In this document: piece by piece, positions 36,447 to 46,164 of the stretch
Layout of the letters: each line of letters starts with the position of its first letter
Numbering within the stretch: the first letter of the stretch is position 1
Source: Legionella brunensis
GTDB taxonomy: Bacteria > Pseudomonadota > Gammaproteobacteria > Legionellales > Legionellaceae
DNA length: 64,000 bases
Assembly (NCBI RefSeq): GCF_001467025.1
Contig: NZ_LNXV01000004.1
Location: 60,401-124,400, forward strand
Reading direction: 5' to 3'
Program-made: the position numbers and the translations under genes
Notes under the pieces: generated by a model
What the model saw: only the letters and a program-made list of their open reading frames with translations
The model's database searches: none
What the model was told of the DNA's origin: nothing

Positions 36447-37406
36447 TTACCAGTAAGCATTTAATGCAAGCACGTATGAAATAAATTCAGTTGTTTCTCG
36501 TCCTTTTACAGTAAACCAGGGGCCGGCGATGACACCGACATTTGGCGAAAAATTATATTCAATGGCTGGCGCTAAGGTGATCTCTTCAATATCACCATGA
36601 CCTATAGAACCAGGCATTCCCGTAGCGTCGTTACCAATAATACCATTAAAGCCTGTTGCAGCACGCGTGGCATAATAACCTTCCATCACAGCAACCCAAT
36701 TTTGAGTTACTGTAAATTCGGCAGCTAAGTCAGTTGTAAATAGACTACCTGGATCAACACTTCCCATGGTATCAGCTGTTCCGCCAAAGCTGCTAAGCCC
36801 GCGAACGCTCACCCGACTTGGTTTAAGATAGTTTAAACTCAAACGTGTGCGTAAGTAATGAGTGCCAATGGGTTTTAGATGTTGGAAATTGAATGCTACT
36901 CCTGTTTGATAACTACCTAGCCCTGTTGCATCAGTACCATTATTTAATGGGTTTAGAGTTTCAAAACGACCAGTGGGAATGACTTCTTGTAATGTGACGC
37001 GAAGATCGGGTCTCCACTTTGAGTCTTTTTGTTCTAAAAGCTGATATCCTAAAGTAACGGAAGTATCACCGATACCTTGAGCACTTGCTCCTTGATTTTT
37101 GTTGTAAACATAGGGAAGACTATATTGGACATCAAGTTTATCTGTTAAGCCATGACTAAAAATCGGGAGGCCTACAAGACTTTCACTATGAGGAACATGG
37201 ATTAATTTCCAATTTTTTGTATAAATACCTTCGTTTATAGTATTAAAACCGTAAATTTCAAGGTTAGAATGACCTCGGGGAATGGTATGGCCTGCCGGAG
37301 CTAACAAGGGACCAGTAAACCAGGGGCCTGCCCATACTGTTTTAGAAGAAAAAAAACACAAACCGAAGAGGCTCGTGAGAAAGACACGAGTAAAAATCTT
37401 AAACAT
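36447..37406 (-). CDS. Outer-membrane beta-barrel protein
   Basis: 319 residues with a signal peptide ending TVWAGPWF. The body is alternating beta-strands with Gly/Thr/Asn turns (DKLDVQYSLPYVYN, GIGDTSVTLGYQLLEQ, RPDLRVTLQEVIPTGRFETL, YLRTRLSLNYLKPSRVSV), and the chain ends in aromatic W (LALNAYW), the usual outer-membrane insertion signal. It resembles the 'MetA-pathway' transporter-like barrel proteins, whose substrate is unknown. It is a single gene, divergent from rlmI. Confidence 0.7.
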   Translation of the reverse strand: MFKIFTRVFLTSLFGLCFFSSKTVWAGPWFTGPLLAPAGHTIPRGHSNLEIYGFNTINEGIYTKNWKLIHVPHSESLVGLPIFSHGLTDKLDVQYSLPYVYNKNQGASAQGIGDTSVTLGYQLLEQKDSKWRPDLRVTLQEVIPTGRFETLNPLNNGTDATGLGSYQTGVAFNFQHLKPIGTHYLRTRLSLNYLKPSRVSVRGLSSFGGTADTMGSVDPGSLFTTDLAAEFTVTQNWVAVMEGYYATRAATGFNGIIGNDATGMPGSIGHGDIEEITLAPAIEYNFSPNVGVIAGPWFTVKGRETTEFISYVLALNAYW

Positions 37407-37477
37407 TTTAAATCACCTTGCAGCTACGAAGGACAGTAGTGTAGATTAGCCGACTTTTAGCATTTGGGAAATAGTTT

Positions 37478-38647
37478 ATGAGCACAGCCGTTTATTTACA
37501 TAAAACGAAACAAAACGCGATAAGACGCGGCCATCCGTGGATTTTTCCAAAAGCTATTACTAAAACGAGTGGTAAGTTAATTACTGGCCAATTAGTAGAA
37601 ATTTTTAGCGCCGAAGACGAACTTATTGGGGTCGGAGTTTATAACGAGCATTCTCTATATAGAGTGAGGGTTTTGGCTCAAGCATGGGAAAAATTTGATA
37701 GCAGGTCAATAAATGCAATTGTCCAGCATCGACTGGCGCAAGCATTGCTTGTTCGTCAAGGCTTGAATCTTCCTAACAAGAGTACCAATGCTTATCGATT
37801 ATTTAATAGTGAGGCTGATGGCTTGTCAGGCCTTACTATTGACCGTTTTAATGAAATTACTGTTGTAGCAAGCTCAGCTTATTGGGTTGAGGGCAATAAA
37901 GAAGTTATCTCTAATTGTATTCGTGAGCAGTTGCCGGGTGAGCTTATTTGGCTAGCGCAGACTAAGCCACTTGCTCAAGATGGTTGGCAGCAAACAACTG
38001 AAGAATTAATTACTTCTAGCACAGAAGTGCAGGAAGAGGGCGTAATTTATCAAATTGATTTTTCACAAGCACAAAAAACAGGTTTGTTTCTTGATCAACG
38101 TGAAAATCATCAGCGTATTGCCCCTCTCGGCAAAGGAAAGCGTATTCTGGATCTTTATTGCTACACTGGAGGATTCGCACTTCATGCAGCAAAAGCTGGA
38201 GCAAGTAAAGTTACAGCTGTGGATAGTTCCTCTCAAGCAATTCGTCAAGCCAAACGTAATGCTGAATTAAATGGCATTGACACTATTGAATTTATTGAGG
38301 CAGATGCCAGGGATTATCTAAATTGTGCAGGTGATTATGATTTGATCATTTTGGACCCACCAAAATTGGTTCCCTCTCAGCAACATTTGCAACGGGCAAA
38401 GAATTATTACCGCTTTCTGCATCGGGAAGTCTTTAAAACAATGCGCTCAGGAACTTTGTTGATGACTTGTAATTGTTCTTCGGCATTAACGACACAAGAG
38501 TTTACTGCCTTGGTGAGCAGCCAGGCTGCGGCTGTTGGGAAAAATGTTCGTGTTCTTGGCATTTTTGGTCCAGCAAGCTGCCATCCAACCCTCCCTGCTT
38601 TTCCTGAAGGAAACTATTTGACTGCGGTATTACTGGCAATCGTTTAG
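37478..38647 (+). CDS. rlmI: 23S rRNA methyltransferase RlmI-like
   Basis: 389 residues. An N-terminal PUA domain (AIRRGHPWIFPKAI...SGKLITGQLVEIFS) is followed by a central EEHB-like region and the Rossmann methyltransferase with ILDLYCYTGGFALHAAKAGASKVTAVDSSSQAI, EADARDY and LDPPKLVPS (motif IV DPPK), and finally CNCSSAL with the catalytic Cys. RlmI makes m5C1962 in 23S rRNA. The exact position is inferred from family. Confidence 0.88.
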   Translation: MSTAVYLHKTKQNAIRRGHPWIFPKAITKTSGKLITGQLVEIFSAEDELIGVGVYNEHSLYRVRVLAQAWEKFDSRSINAIVQHRLAQALLVRQGLNLPNKSTNAYRLFNSEADGLSGLTIDRFNEITVVASSAYWVEGNKEVISNCIREQLPGELIWLAQTKPLAQDGWQQTTEELITSSTEVQEEGVIYQIDFSQAQKTGLFLDQRENHQRIAPLGKGKRILDLYCYTGGFALHAAKAGASKVTAVDSSSQAIRQAKRNAELNGIDTIEFIEADARDYLNCAGDYDLIILDPPKLVPSQQHLQRAKNYYRFLHREVFKTMRSGTLLMTCNCSSALTTQEFTALVSSQAAAVGKNVRVLGIFGPASCHPTLPAFPEGNYLTAVLLAIV

Positions 38648-38662
38648 TGTTTTTAATTAATT

Positions 38663-38689
38663 TAGAGCACTAACAGATTTAGTGCTCTA
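38663..38689. terminator. Bidirectional terminator
   Basis: An 11-bp perfect stem TAGAGCACTAA/TTAGTGCTCTA with loop CAGAT between convergent rlmI and hisI. AT-rich flanks lie on both sides. Confidence 0.65.
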
Positions 38690-38698
38690 GTGAAAAAA

Positions 38699-39313
38699 TT
38701 ATTTTTTATGTCGTTGCTGTAAACATGCTAATAAATCATAAAAACTTAATTCACAGGCTTGCAGTAAAACAAGTAAATGAAAAAGTAAGTCGGCGGATTC
38801 GCTGATGAGTTCGTCTTGATGTCTACTGGTTGCTGCAATGACTGTTTCAATAGCCTCTTCCCCGACTTTTTGTGCACAACGATTGATTCCCATAGCTAGC
38901 AATTGCGCTGTATAGCTCGCTGTTAATTTATCGGTGGCCCGTTCGTGAATAAGTTCAATTAAGCTAGCTAAAAAACTTAATTTTGATTCAATAGGAGGGT
39001 GGAAACAGGTCGTAAAACCTAAGTGACAAGCAGGTCCTGCTGGTGTTACTTGAATTAACAAACTGTCACCATCACAATCAGTAGCAATAAAAGTTACGGT
39101 CATTGTATTGCCTGATGTCTCACCTTTACGCCATAAGCGCTGTTTGCTGCGACTAAAAAAGGTTAATTGCTTGGATTCCAAGGTAATTGCTAAAGCCTCT
39201 TCATTCATATAGCCAAGCATTAGAACTTGCCCAGTATTGCTGTCTTGCACAACCGCAGGTAAAAGGCCATTCATTTTTTTCCAGCTGAGGTTATTAAGTT
39301 TTTCATTGTTCAT
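38699..39313 (-). CDS. hisIE: Phosphoribosyl-AMP cyclohydrolase / PR-ATP pyrophosphatase
   Basis: 204 residues. The HisI half has [32 protein letters not shown] and the zinc region [11 protein letters not shown]...CHLG; the HisE half has [17 protein letters not shown] and [13 protein letters not shown]. It carries out two early ring-opening steps of histidine synthesis. It is last gene of the his operon, overlapping hisF by 4 bases. Confidence 0.94.
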   Translation of the reverse strand: MNNEKLNNLSWKKMNGLLPAVVQDSNTGQVLMLGYMNEEALAITLESKQLTFFSRSKQRLWRKGETSGNTMTVTFIATDCDGDSLLIQVTPAGPACHLGFTTCFHPPIESKLSFLASLIELIHERATDKLTASYTAQLLAMGINRCAQKVGEEAIETVIAATSRHQDELISESADLLFHLLVLLQACELSFYDLLACLQQRHKK

Positions 39314-40077
39314 AGCCTTACCTCAATGTTGTTTTCTGCAAGTATAAGTTTAACGTCATTAATACTCATTATTTGGTTATGGAAAACACTGGCAGCTAAT
39401 GCACCATCAACTTTTGCTTTACAGAAAACCTCGACAAAATCGTTAAGTTCTCCAGCTCCTCCTGAAGCAATGAGTGGAACCTGCGTTATGGTGCGAATTA
39501 ATTGCAACTGTTCGATATCATAGCCCTTACGCACTCCATCGGCTTGCATACAGTTAAGGACAATTTCTCCTGCGCCTCTATCTTGTACCTCTTTAACCCA
39601 ATCTCGTGTTTTACGTAGGGAGTTCTTGCTTTTGCTTTCATCACCGGTGTATTGATAAACATAAAAATCATCATCAATCCACTGACTGTCAATACCAATA
39701 ACAATGCATTGGCTGCCAAAAAGACAACTTAGTTGATTAATTAATTCTGGCGTTTCGAGAGCAGGGCTATTGATTGATAATTTGTCAGCACCCGCATGCA
39801 AAATGGCTTTCGCACTATCAAGATTACGAATCCCGCCAGCAACAGTAAAAGGAATATTCACTTTTTCCGCAACCTGATTAATCCATGTCGGACATACTGT
39901 CCGTCCATCACTACTCGCTGTAATATCATAAAAAACTAATTCATCAGCTCCTTGCTGAGAGTAAGTTTTAGCCAAAGGAAGGATTTCTCCTATAATACGA
40001 TGATTGCGAAATTGAATACCTTTAACCACTTGGTTATCACGAACGTCAAGACAAGGGATTATACGTTTAGCTAACAT
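39310..40077 (-). CDS. hisF: Imidazole glycerol phosphate synthase subunit HisF
   Basis: 255 residues, a TIM barrel. [20 protein letters not shown] holds the first catalytic Asp; [32 protein letters not shown] (second Asp) and [11 protein letters not shown] bind the two phosphates of PRFAR. It receives ammonia from HisH to form imidazole glycerol phosphate and AICAR. It overlaps hisA by 11 bases and hisIE by 4. Confidence 0.95.
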   Translation of the reverse strand: MLAKRIIPCLDVRDNQVVKGIQFRNHRIIGEILPLAKTYSQQGADELVFYDITASSDGRTVCPTWINQVAEKVNIPFTVAGGIRNLDSAKAILHAGADKLSINSPALETPELINQLSCLFGSQCIVIGIDSQWIDDDFYVYQYTGDESKSKNSLRKTRDWVKEVQDRGAGEIVLNCMQADGVRKGYDIEQLQLIRTITQVPLIASGGAGELNDFVEVFCKAKVDGALAASVFHNQIMSINDVKLILAENNIEVRL

Positions 40078-40804
40078 CGGCTTCTCTCCGTACGTAGGTG
40101 GCTAAGTCGAAATCTGTTTCATAAAGCATGCGGCCTAAAATAGCAGCAGATAGACCGTTTGCAGATAGTTTTCGCAAATCGGTTTCATTTCGAATACCAC
40201 CTGAAGCTTGCCATGCTATACGAGGAAAACGTTCCACCGCCTGTTCATACAAATTGAAATTTGGGCCGTTCATCATGCCATCACGGGCAATATCGGTGCA
40301 TAAAATTTCTCGAATCCCTAGTAGTTGATAGTAACTCACAATTTGCCATAAATTACTTGTTGTTGCTGTTTGCCAACCGTGTATAGCTGGACGAGGTATG
40401 CCATCTTTAATATTGACATCGAGAGCTAAAATAATATTTTCAGCCAGAGCCTCACGAATAATTTGCGAGGTCAGATCTGGATTAGTTATGGCGCTGCTGC
40501 CAATCACCAGTTTGTGAATGCCAGCATCAAGGCAAGCTTTTGCGCAATCAAGGCTACGGATCCCCCCCCCTAACTGTAGAGTCAATCCAGAGCTTGCCAA
40601 TGTTTTTATCAGTTTTAGCTGTTGAACACGTCCCGTTTGAGCACCATCAAGATCGACAATATGTAACCGCCAAGCGCCTTTATCAGCGTAAAATTTGGCG
40701 AGTGTGAGCGGTGAGTCTTGATAAATCGAAACTTGAGCGAATTGCCCTTGTCTTAAGCGTACGCATCGACCTTGTTGTAAATCAATGGCTGGAATAATTA
40801 GCAT
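40067..40804 (-). CDS. hisA: Phosphoribosyl isomerase HisA
   Basis: 245 residues. [19 protein letters not shown] (catalytic Asp), [30 protein letters not shown] and WQASGGIRN are in the order of the HisA TIM barrel. It converts ProFAR to PRFAR. GGAGGGAGC precedes the ATG. It overlaps hisH and hisF, so translation is coupled along the operon. Confidence 0.95.
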   Translation of the reverse strand: MLIIPAIDLQQGRCVRLRQGQFAQVSIYQDSPLTLAKFYADKGAWRLHIVDLDGAQTGRVQQLKLIKTLASSGLTLQLGGGIRSLDCAKACLDAGIHKLVIGSSAITNPDLTSQIIREALAENIILALDVNIKDGIPRPAIHGWQTATTSNLWQIVSYYQLLGIREILCTDIARDGMMNGPNFNLYEQAVERFPRIAWQASGGIRNETDLRKLSANGLSAAILGRMLYETDFDLATYVRREADVS

Positions 40805-41397
40805 GCTCCCTCCAACTGCAAAAAATTATTAAGTAATTTAAGACCGGTTTCTGCTGATTTTTCAGGATGGAATTGCATGCCATAAATATTTTGATAATTC
40901 ACAATCGCTGTAAATTCTTGACTATATCGGCAGCTGGCAAGGGTATTTTCCGTAGTCAAAAGGGCATAACTATGGACAAAATAAACATAGTCCTTTGGTG
41001 CCAAACCCTGTGCAAGGGGGGAATCTTTTTTCCAAACTAATTGATTCCAACCCATGTGGGGGATAGGTTGATTATCTCTGGGAGACAAACGTTTTACGTG
41101 TCCCGGGATTAGATTTAAACAATCGACATTACCTTCTTCACTATGCTCAAGCAATAACTGCATACCCAGACAAATTCCTAGCAAAGGTTGGGAGATCTCA
41201 GATAGCACATCAATTAATTGATATTGCTCTAACGCTTCCATTGCTGCGGTTGCTGCACCAACACCGGGTAAAATGACATGGCTTGCTTTTTTTATCTTTT
41301 CTGAGTCATGGGTTAAGATGAACTCATGGCCTAACTGTTTAATGGCATTGCCTAATGAGGTCAAATTATTTCCAGTTACATCAATTACTGCAATCAT
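40798..41397 (-). CDS. hisH: Imidazole glycerol phosphate synthase glutaminase HisH
   Basis: 199 residues. [43 protein letters not shown] (nucleophile Cys) and [10 protein letters not shown] (His, Glu) give the class I glutamine amidotransferase triad. It delivers ammonia to HisF. Start overlaps the hisB stop by 4 bases. Confidence 0.95.
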   Translation of the reverse strand: MIAVIDVTGNNLTSLGNAIKQLGHEFILTHDSEKIKKASHVILPGVGAATAAMEALEQYQLIDVLSEISQPLLGICLGMQLLLEHSEEGNVDCLNLIPGHVKRLSPRDNQPIPHMGWNQLVWKKDSPLAQGLAPKDYVYFVHSYALLTTENTLASCRYSQEFTAIVNYQNIYGMQFHPEKSAETGLKLLNNFLQLEGAC

Positions 41398-42452
41398 AAA
41401 ATCCCCTTCGTCGATGGTAAGTCACTATCACATTGTGTGCAGGCTTGCCGTAATGTACGCCCCAATGCTTTGAAACAGGCTTCAATCATATGATGATGAT
41501 TTTTACCCTCCACATTGATGTGAATAGTGGCTCCTAAGCTGCTTGCAAAAGAGTGAAAGAAATGGGGGATCATTTCTGTGGCCATGCCGCCAACGAACTC
41601 TCGCGTAAATTGCCCCTTAAAGACGCAATAATTTCGGCCGCAAAGATCAAGCGTGACACTTGCTAGTGACTCATCCATGGGTAGAGTAAATCCGTAGCGA
41701 GCAATTCCCCTTTTATCCCCCAATGCTTTTTTTAATGCTTCACCCATTGCAATTGCAGTGTCTTCTATAAGATGATGCTCATCGACTTCCAAATCTCCTG
41801 TTGCTTGAATTTGTAAACTAAATCTACCGTGTTTTGCCACTTGTTCAAGCATGTGATTGAAGAAACCAATAGGGGTATTTATCTGGGTAGGAGCCTCTTT
41901 ATCCAGAGTAACAGTGACTTCGATACTAGTTTCTTTCGTAGTGCGAGAAACCACTCCTGAGCGTTCACGATAGAGTAATGTTTGGACAATTTCTTTCCAA
42001 CCATGATTTTTCGCTATTGGGAGAAAAAAAACGCCGATATTATTAGCTAGCTCTCTATCCGTTTCTCTATCGCCAATAACCCATGAGTTAGCTCGATCGA
42101 TAGGATTGCGCTGTAAAAAATCAATTAGCAATCCTGTTTTGGGCTTACGACACTCACAATCATCTACCGCTTTGTGTGGGCAAATAAAAATTCTGCTAAA
42201 GTGAATCCCTTGCGATGCAAAAAGATGAAGAATAAACTCATGACAACTTGTAAAAGAAGTTTGCGGAAAGCTCTCAGAGCCTAACCCATCCTGATTGCTA
42301 ACCATGACTAATTGAAAGCCCTCCTTACTTAGGGAAAGCAGGCTAGGGATGACATCCTGATATAATTTGATTTTTCCAAGCTCATCCACCTGAAAATCAT
42401 CGGGCTCTTCAATCAACGTGCCATCTCTGTCAATGAATAAAACTTTTTGCAT
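41394..42452 (-). CDS. hisB: Histidinol-phosphatase / IGP dehydratase fusion HisB
   Basis: 352 residues, the bifunctional enterobacterial type. The HAD phosphatase (1-165) begins [14 protein letters not shown] with the nucleophilic Asp and has the zinc loop [17 protein letters not shown]. The dehydratase (about 170-352) has [33 protein letters not shown] and [16 protein letters not shown], the manganese His clusters. It performs two non-adjacent histidine steps. AGGACAG is the ribosome site. Confidence 0.95.
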   Translation of the reverse strand: MQKVLFIDRDGTLIEEPDDFQVDELGKIKLYQDVIPSLLSLSKEGFQLVMVSNQDGLGSESFPQTSFTSCHEFILHLFASQGIHFSRIFICPHKAVDDCECRKPKTGLLIDFLQRNPIDRANSWVIGDRETDRELANNIGVFFLPIAKNHGWKEIVQTLLYRERSGVVSRTTKETSIEVTVTLDKEAPTQINTPIGFFNHMLEQVAKHGRFSLQIQATGDLEVDEHHLIEDTAIAMGEALKKALGDKRGIARYGFTLPMDESLASVTLDLCGRNYCVFKGQFTREFVGGMATEMIPHFFHSFASSLGATIHINVEGKNHHHMIEACFKALGRTLRQACTQCDSDLPSTKGIL

Positions 42453-42464
42453 GGCTCTGTCCTA

Positions 42465-43517
42465 TTACGGCTTAAAGGAGTTTAAAACGGTTAACAATTG
42501 CTTGTTCTGCATCTCGTCACCGACGGTAATACGCATCATGTTTTGTAAGGGAGGATGTGCAAAGTAGCGAATAGCAATATCATGCTGAGCAAGCCATTGA
42601 GTCAGTGCTGGAGCATGAGGGCTTGATACCAAAATGAAGTTAGCATGACTTGGATAAATAGTTTCTATCCAATTGCATTGTTGAAATTGTTTCACTAACT
42701 CCGCACGTGCGTGTAAGATTCGCTGAATATTACTTTCAAACCACTCTTTATTTTCTAAGGCATCTTTTGCTAAAGCGATGACAGCACTTGATAAAGTGTA
42801 AGGTGGCATGGCATTTCGCAATGCTTTAATAACTTGTGGTTGAGCGATAACAGCGCCAAGACGCAAACCTGCTAAACCACAGGCCTTGGACAAGGTACGA
42901 AGGACTATTAAGTTGTCGAAAGATCGCAAAAGAGTTACCGCACTTGGAACTTTAGCAAAATCAATATAAGCCTCATCTACAACAACGACTGCTCTATTGG
43001 TGAAATGATCACATAGTTGTTTAATTTCTGCTAAATCAAGTAAGTTGCCCGTAGGATTATTAGGTCGGCAAAGCATGATAAGTTTACAATTTGTTTGCCA
43101 AGTCGCCATTAATTTTTTTGTAGATAGGGAAAAATTATTCTTACTATCTAAAGGGCAATTGAGAGTCCCTGCTTGTTGTAAGCGAGCATAAAAGCTATAC
43201 ATAGGGAAAGTAGGGGGACACTGTAAAATACTATCAATGCCGGCCTGCAAAAAAACACGCATGAGTAAATCAATTCCATCGTCGCTTCCGCGAGTTAAAA
43301 CTATCTCCTCATTGTTAACTTGAAAATAGCGAGCCATGCGTTCTTGTAATTTTTGCTGATTGCGAGCATTAGGGTAATGATTTAAAGCGACCTCATTTAA
43401 AGAGGATGGAGACCAAGGCAATTCATTCGCGTGTAAGCGAGTACCAAGCTCATCGCCTGTTGGAACGTAAGGTGTAATATCCTGTAAATCCGGACGAATT
43501 AAATCTAAAACTGACAT
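42465..43517 (-). CDS. hisC: Histidinol-phosphate aminotransferase
   Basis: 350 residues, a PLP aminotransferase of fold type I. LHANELPWSPS, LTRGSDDGIDLLMR, CRPNNPTGN, VVVDEAYIDFA and LRTLSKACGLAGLRLG (the PLP lysine in LSKA) are present. It transfers an amino group from glutamate to imidazole acetol phosphate. A full AAGGAGG ribosome site sits 8 bases upstream. It is 32 bases after hisD. Confidence 0.95.
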   Translation of the reverse strand: MSVLDLIRPDLQDITPYVPTGDELGTRLHANELPWSPSSLNEVALNHYPNARNQQKLQERMARYFQVNNEEIVLTRGSDDGIDLLMRVFLQAGIDSILQCPPTFPMYSFYARLQQAGTLNCPLDSKNNFSLSTKKLMATWQTNCKLIMLCRPNNPTGNLLDLAEIKQLCDHFTNRAVVVVDEAYIDFAKVPSAVTLLRSFDNLIVLRTLSKACGLAGLRLGAVIAQPQVIKALRNAMPPYTLSSAVIALAKDALENKEWFESNIQRILHARAELVKQFQQCNWIETIYPSHANFILVSSPHAPALTQWLAQHDIAIRYFAHPPLQNMMRITVGDEMQNKQLLTVLNSFKP

Positions 43518-43549
43518 ATGAAAGCCTCCTTTTATAGTTCGTTTTATTT

Positions 43550-44863
43550 TTATGCGGGTTCCTTGCTCTGATTTTCCAGAAAGTCCATGCGTAATTTCAC
43601 AGCATTTGCATGAGCATCTAATCCTTCGAGCAAAGCTAAAGTTTGTGCTGTGTCGCTTAAAGTACGAATTCCTTGAGCGGTGATATTTTGAATGCTAAAA
43701 GTCTTTAAAAAATCCATAGTACCAAGTCCACTATGACTTCTTGCATAACCATTAGTTGGCAATACATGATTACTACCCGTGGCATAATCACCAAGAGTTT
43801 CTGCCGCCCACTGACCCAAAAAAATGGTTCCTGCAGCAATAATTTTTGGTAACCATTCTGTGGCATTAATGCGATTAATGATCAAGTGCTCTGGTGCGTA
43901 ATCATTAATAATGCTTATTTGCTCCAGTGGATTTGGACAGACTAAAACTCTGCTTTGCAGGAGTGCTTCACGAATAATAGTTTGTCTGGATAAATTGACG
44001 AACTGTTGATAAATAGCCAGTTGTACCTGACTGGCAAATTGTTCGCTTTCACAAAGTAAAATGACTTGAGAGTCCATTCCGTGTTCAGCCTGTGCCAACA
44101 AGTCGGCAGCAACAAAGGCAGGATTTGCTTGTTCATCAGCTGCAATCATGACCTCTGATGGGCCTGCAGGCATGTCAATTGCGGCACCCAAAGGATCTGC
44201 TGCGACTAGAGTTTTAGCTTCAGTAACAAAGCTATTACCAGGACCAAATATTTTATCGACCCTAGGTATTGATTCCGTACCATAGGCCATTGCTGCAATG
44301 GCCTGTGCACCACCTATTTGATAAATCGTTTCAATCCCGCAAAGACGAGCGGCTACTAAGAGGTGCGGATCAATATCTCCTTTTTGATTAGGCGGGGTAC
44401 ACAAGATTTTAATAGGACAACCTGCCACTTTTGCTGGTATGGCTTGCATAAGTAAAGACGACACTAAGGGAGTTTTATTGCCTCCAGGGACATATAAGCC
44501 CACCGCATTAATAGGTCTATAAATGCGCTCAATGCTAACTCCTTCTGCGGTCACTGTAGAGGTTGCTTGAGGAATCATACTTTGATGGTATGCGGTAATT
44601 GTTTTTATAGCATTAGTCAGCGCATTCACAGCGGAATAATTGATTTCAGCTTTTCTGATAAGCTCGGGCGATACCTGCAGCGTCTTTATATCAATTCCAT
44701 CGAACTCACGAGTAAATGCATAAAGTGCTGAGTCCCCTTGAATTTTTACCACCGAAATAATGCGTTCAACTTGATTTTTGAAACAATTATTAGGCTTTGG
44801 TCTTGCTAAGGCTTGTTTTTTTTCTGCAGAAGAAAGGTTTTGCCACGTAGTAATTGGTATCAT
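43550..44863 (-). CDS. hisD: Histidinol dehydrogenase
   Basis: 437 residues from ATG 44863 (MIPITTWQNL), which has GGAG at 8 bases; an upstream GTG at 44872 that overlaps hisG by GTGA is the alternative. VGLYVPGGNKTPLVSS, KIFGPGNSFVTEAK, DMPAGPSEVMIAADE, DLLAQAEHGMDSQVIL, NDYAPEHLII and HVLPTNGYARSHSGL are typical. It oxidises histidinol to histidine with NAD and zinc. It completes the pathway within the operon. Confidence 0.94.
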   Translation of the reverse strand: MIPITTWQNLSSAEKKQALARPKPNNCFKNQVERIISVVKIQGDSALYAFTREFDGIDIKTLQVSPELIRKAEINYSAVNALTNAIKTITAYHQSMIPQATSTVTAEGVSIERIYRPINAVGLYVPGGNKTPLVSSLLMQAIPAKVAGCPIKILCTPPNQKGDIDPHLLVAARLCGIETIYQIGGAQAIAAMAYGTESIPRVDKIFGPGNSFVTEAKTLVAADPLGAAIDMPAGPSEVMIAADEQANPAFVAADLLAQAEHGMDSQVILLCESEQFASQVQLAIYQQFVNLSRQTIIREALLQSRVLVCPNPLEQISIINDYAPEHLIINRINATEWLPKIIAAGTIFLGQWAAETLGDYATGSNHVLPTNGYARSHSGLGTMDFLKTFSIQNITAQGIRTLSDTAQTLALLEGLDAHANAVKLRMDFLENQSKEPA

Positions 44864-44868
44864 CAAAT

Positions 44869-45750
44869 TCACTCCAGCATTTTTTCAATAGGCAACACTA
44901 AAATAGAACTAGCGCCTAACGATTGAATTGTCTCTAAGGTATTCCAGAATATCCCTTCACTGGAAACAACATGGACTGCTACTTTCTCAGGGTTGGCAGG
45001 CAAGGGTAGGATAGTGGGGGATTCAGCACCTGGCAGACGCTCACAAATGCGCTCAAGTGCATATTTAGGGGCATGAAAAAGGATATATTTACGTTCTTGA
45101 GCTTGCTGTACTGCTTGAATTCGCCTTTTCAATTTAATAAGCAAGTCTTGAAAGGGCTGTTCAAGAGGTTCACTTGTGCATACAAAAGTCGCTTGACTGG
45201 CTAAAACAGTGTCTACTTCAATAAGCTTGTTGTCTTCAAGCGTTTGGCCGCTGGAAACTAAATCACAAATAACATCGGCCATCCCCATTCTCGGAGCGAC
45301 TTCAACTGAACCAGAAAGAACAAGGCTTTCTGCACAAATTTTATTTTTTTCTAAATATTGATTGAGTAAATAAGGATAACTGGTGGCTATACGTTTACCT
45401 TCTAGACTTCCAGGTCCCTGATAGTCAAACGATTCTGGGATGGCAATGGATAAGCGGCAACGGCAACTGCCTAAAGGTAAAACAATGTCATAAGTTTTAT
45501 CTAAAGCAGCTAAGGCTGCTTCATATAACACATTCTCACCAACGATTCCGCCATCACAAAGATCATCAAAAATTAAGGTTGGAATATCATCATCACGAAC
45601 AAAAAGCAAATCAATGGGAAAGTTTTCAACATGGGTCAGTAAGGCATTTTCTTTGAGTCTAAATTTTAAGCCACAACGTTGTAACAAACTAAGGGATTCT
45701 TGTGCTAAACGGCCTTTTTTCTGTAAGGCCAAACGTAATCGTTTCTTCAC
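44869..45750 (-). CDS. hisG: ATP phosphoribosyltransferase, long form HisG
   Basis: 293 residues, i.e. the long form with a C-terminal regulatory ACT-like domain, so no HisZ is needed. LRLALQKKGRLAQESL, LLFVRDDDIPTLIFDDLCDGGIVGENVL, KRIATSYPYLLNQYL, EVAPRMGMADVICDLVSSGQTL (PRPP site) and a C-terminal strand set are present. It is the committed, feedback-inhibited first step. Its start overlaps the stop of the TrpR-like gene by 4 bases. Confidence 0.95.
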   Translation of the reverse strand: MKKRLRLALQKKGRLAQESLSLLQRCGLKFRLKENALLTHVENFPIDLLFVRDDDIPTLIFDDLCDGGIVGENVLYEAALAALDKTYDIVLPLGSCRCRLSIAIPESFDYQGPGSLEGKRIATSYPYLLNQYLEKNKICAESLVLSGSVEVAPRMGMADVICDLVSSGQTLEDNKLIEVDTVLASQATFVCTSEPLEQPFQDLLIKLKRRIQAVQQAQERKYILFHAPKYALERICERLPGAESPTILPLPANPEKVAVHVVSSEGIFWNTLETIQSLGASSILVLPIEKMLE

Positions 45751-46040
45751 GACTGCTCCAATCTATCTGCAATTAATTGATAACCACCACTGCCAAGAGT
45801 TAAACAGCGAGCCACTCGAGTAATGGTCGTTACGCTCACGCCAGTCTGCTCATGAATAGTGCGATAAGGAATATTGTTGCGTAGTAAGGGTACGACTTCC
45901 CAACGATCAGCCATCGCTTCTATTTCAGCTGGTGTGCATAGATCGGTAAAAAAGGAGAGTGCTTCGTCCTTATCTTTAAGCAAACTAATTGCATGCATTA
46001 GATGATGAATAGAATGTTGTTTTTGAGCATGTGATTTCAT
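45747..46040 (-). CDS. TrpR/YerC-family regulator heading the his operon (HisR-like)
   Basis: 97 residues. LFTDLCTPAEIEAMADRWEVVPLL followed by PYRTIHEQTGVSVTTITRVARCL is the TrpR/YerC-YecD helix-turn-helix. The C-terminus is GSGGYQLI. TrpR-type repressors bind an amino acid as corepressor. Genomic reconstructions describe a YerC-related HisR repressor for his genes in other bacteria, so histidine-dependent autoregulation is a reasonable inference. It is transcribed from a near-consensus promoter, and translation starts about 26 bases into the message without a clear Shine-Dalgarno. It overlaps hisG by 4 bases. No his leader peptide or attenuator is seen. Confidence 0.8.
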   Translation of the reverse strand: MKSHAQKQHSIHHLMHAISLLKDKDEALSFFTDLCTPAEIEAMADRWEVVPLLRNNIPYRTIHEQTGVSVTTITRVARCLTLGSGGYQLIADRLEQS

Positions 46041-46072
46041 GATAATGTATTAATGTAATATAACGTTACTTC

Positions 46073-46101
46073 ATTGTAGCGATAATGACATATACTGTCA
46101 A
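46073..46101 (-). promoter_or_regulatory. Near-consensus sigma-70 promoter of the his operon
   Basis: On the minus strand: -35 TTGACA (46101-46096), a 17-bp spacer and -10 TACAAT (46078-46073). The predicted start near 46066 lies inside GTAACGTTATATTAC (46068-46054), a GTAA/TTAC dyad that could be an operator for the adjacent TrpR-like protein. Confidence 0.7.
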
Positions 46102-46115
46102 ATAAAATTTGACAG
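46095..46115. promoter_or_regulatory. Palindromic operator candidate over the his -35
   Basis: Perfect 9-bp arms CTGTCAAAT and ATTTGACAG with AAA between; each arm contains TTGACA, giving divergent -35 elements for hisR-hisGDCBHAFI and the isochorismatase gene. A dimeric repressor bound here would shut the his promoter. Confidence 0.5.
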
Positions 46116-46164
46116 CAAGTATTGTTTAGGTTGAGATGATGATTTTTCTATGAGGGAGAAGGGA

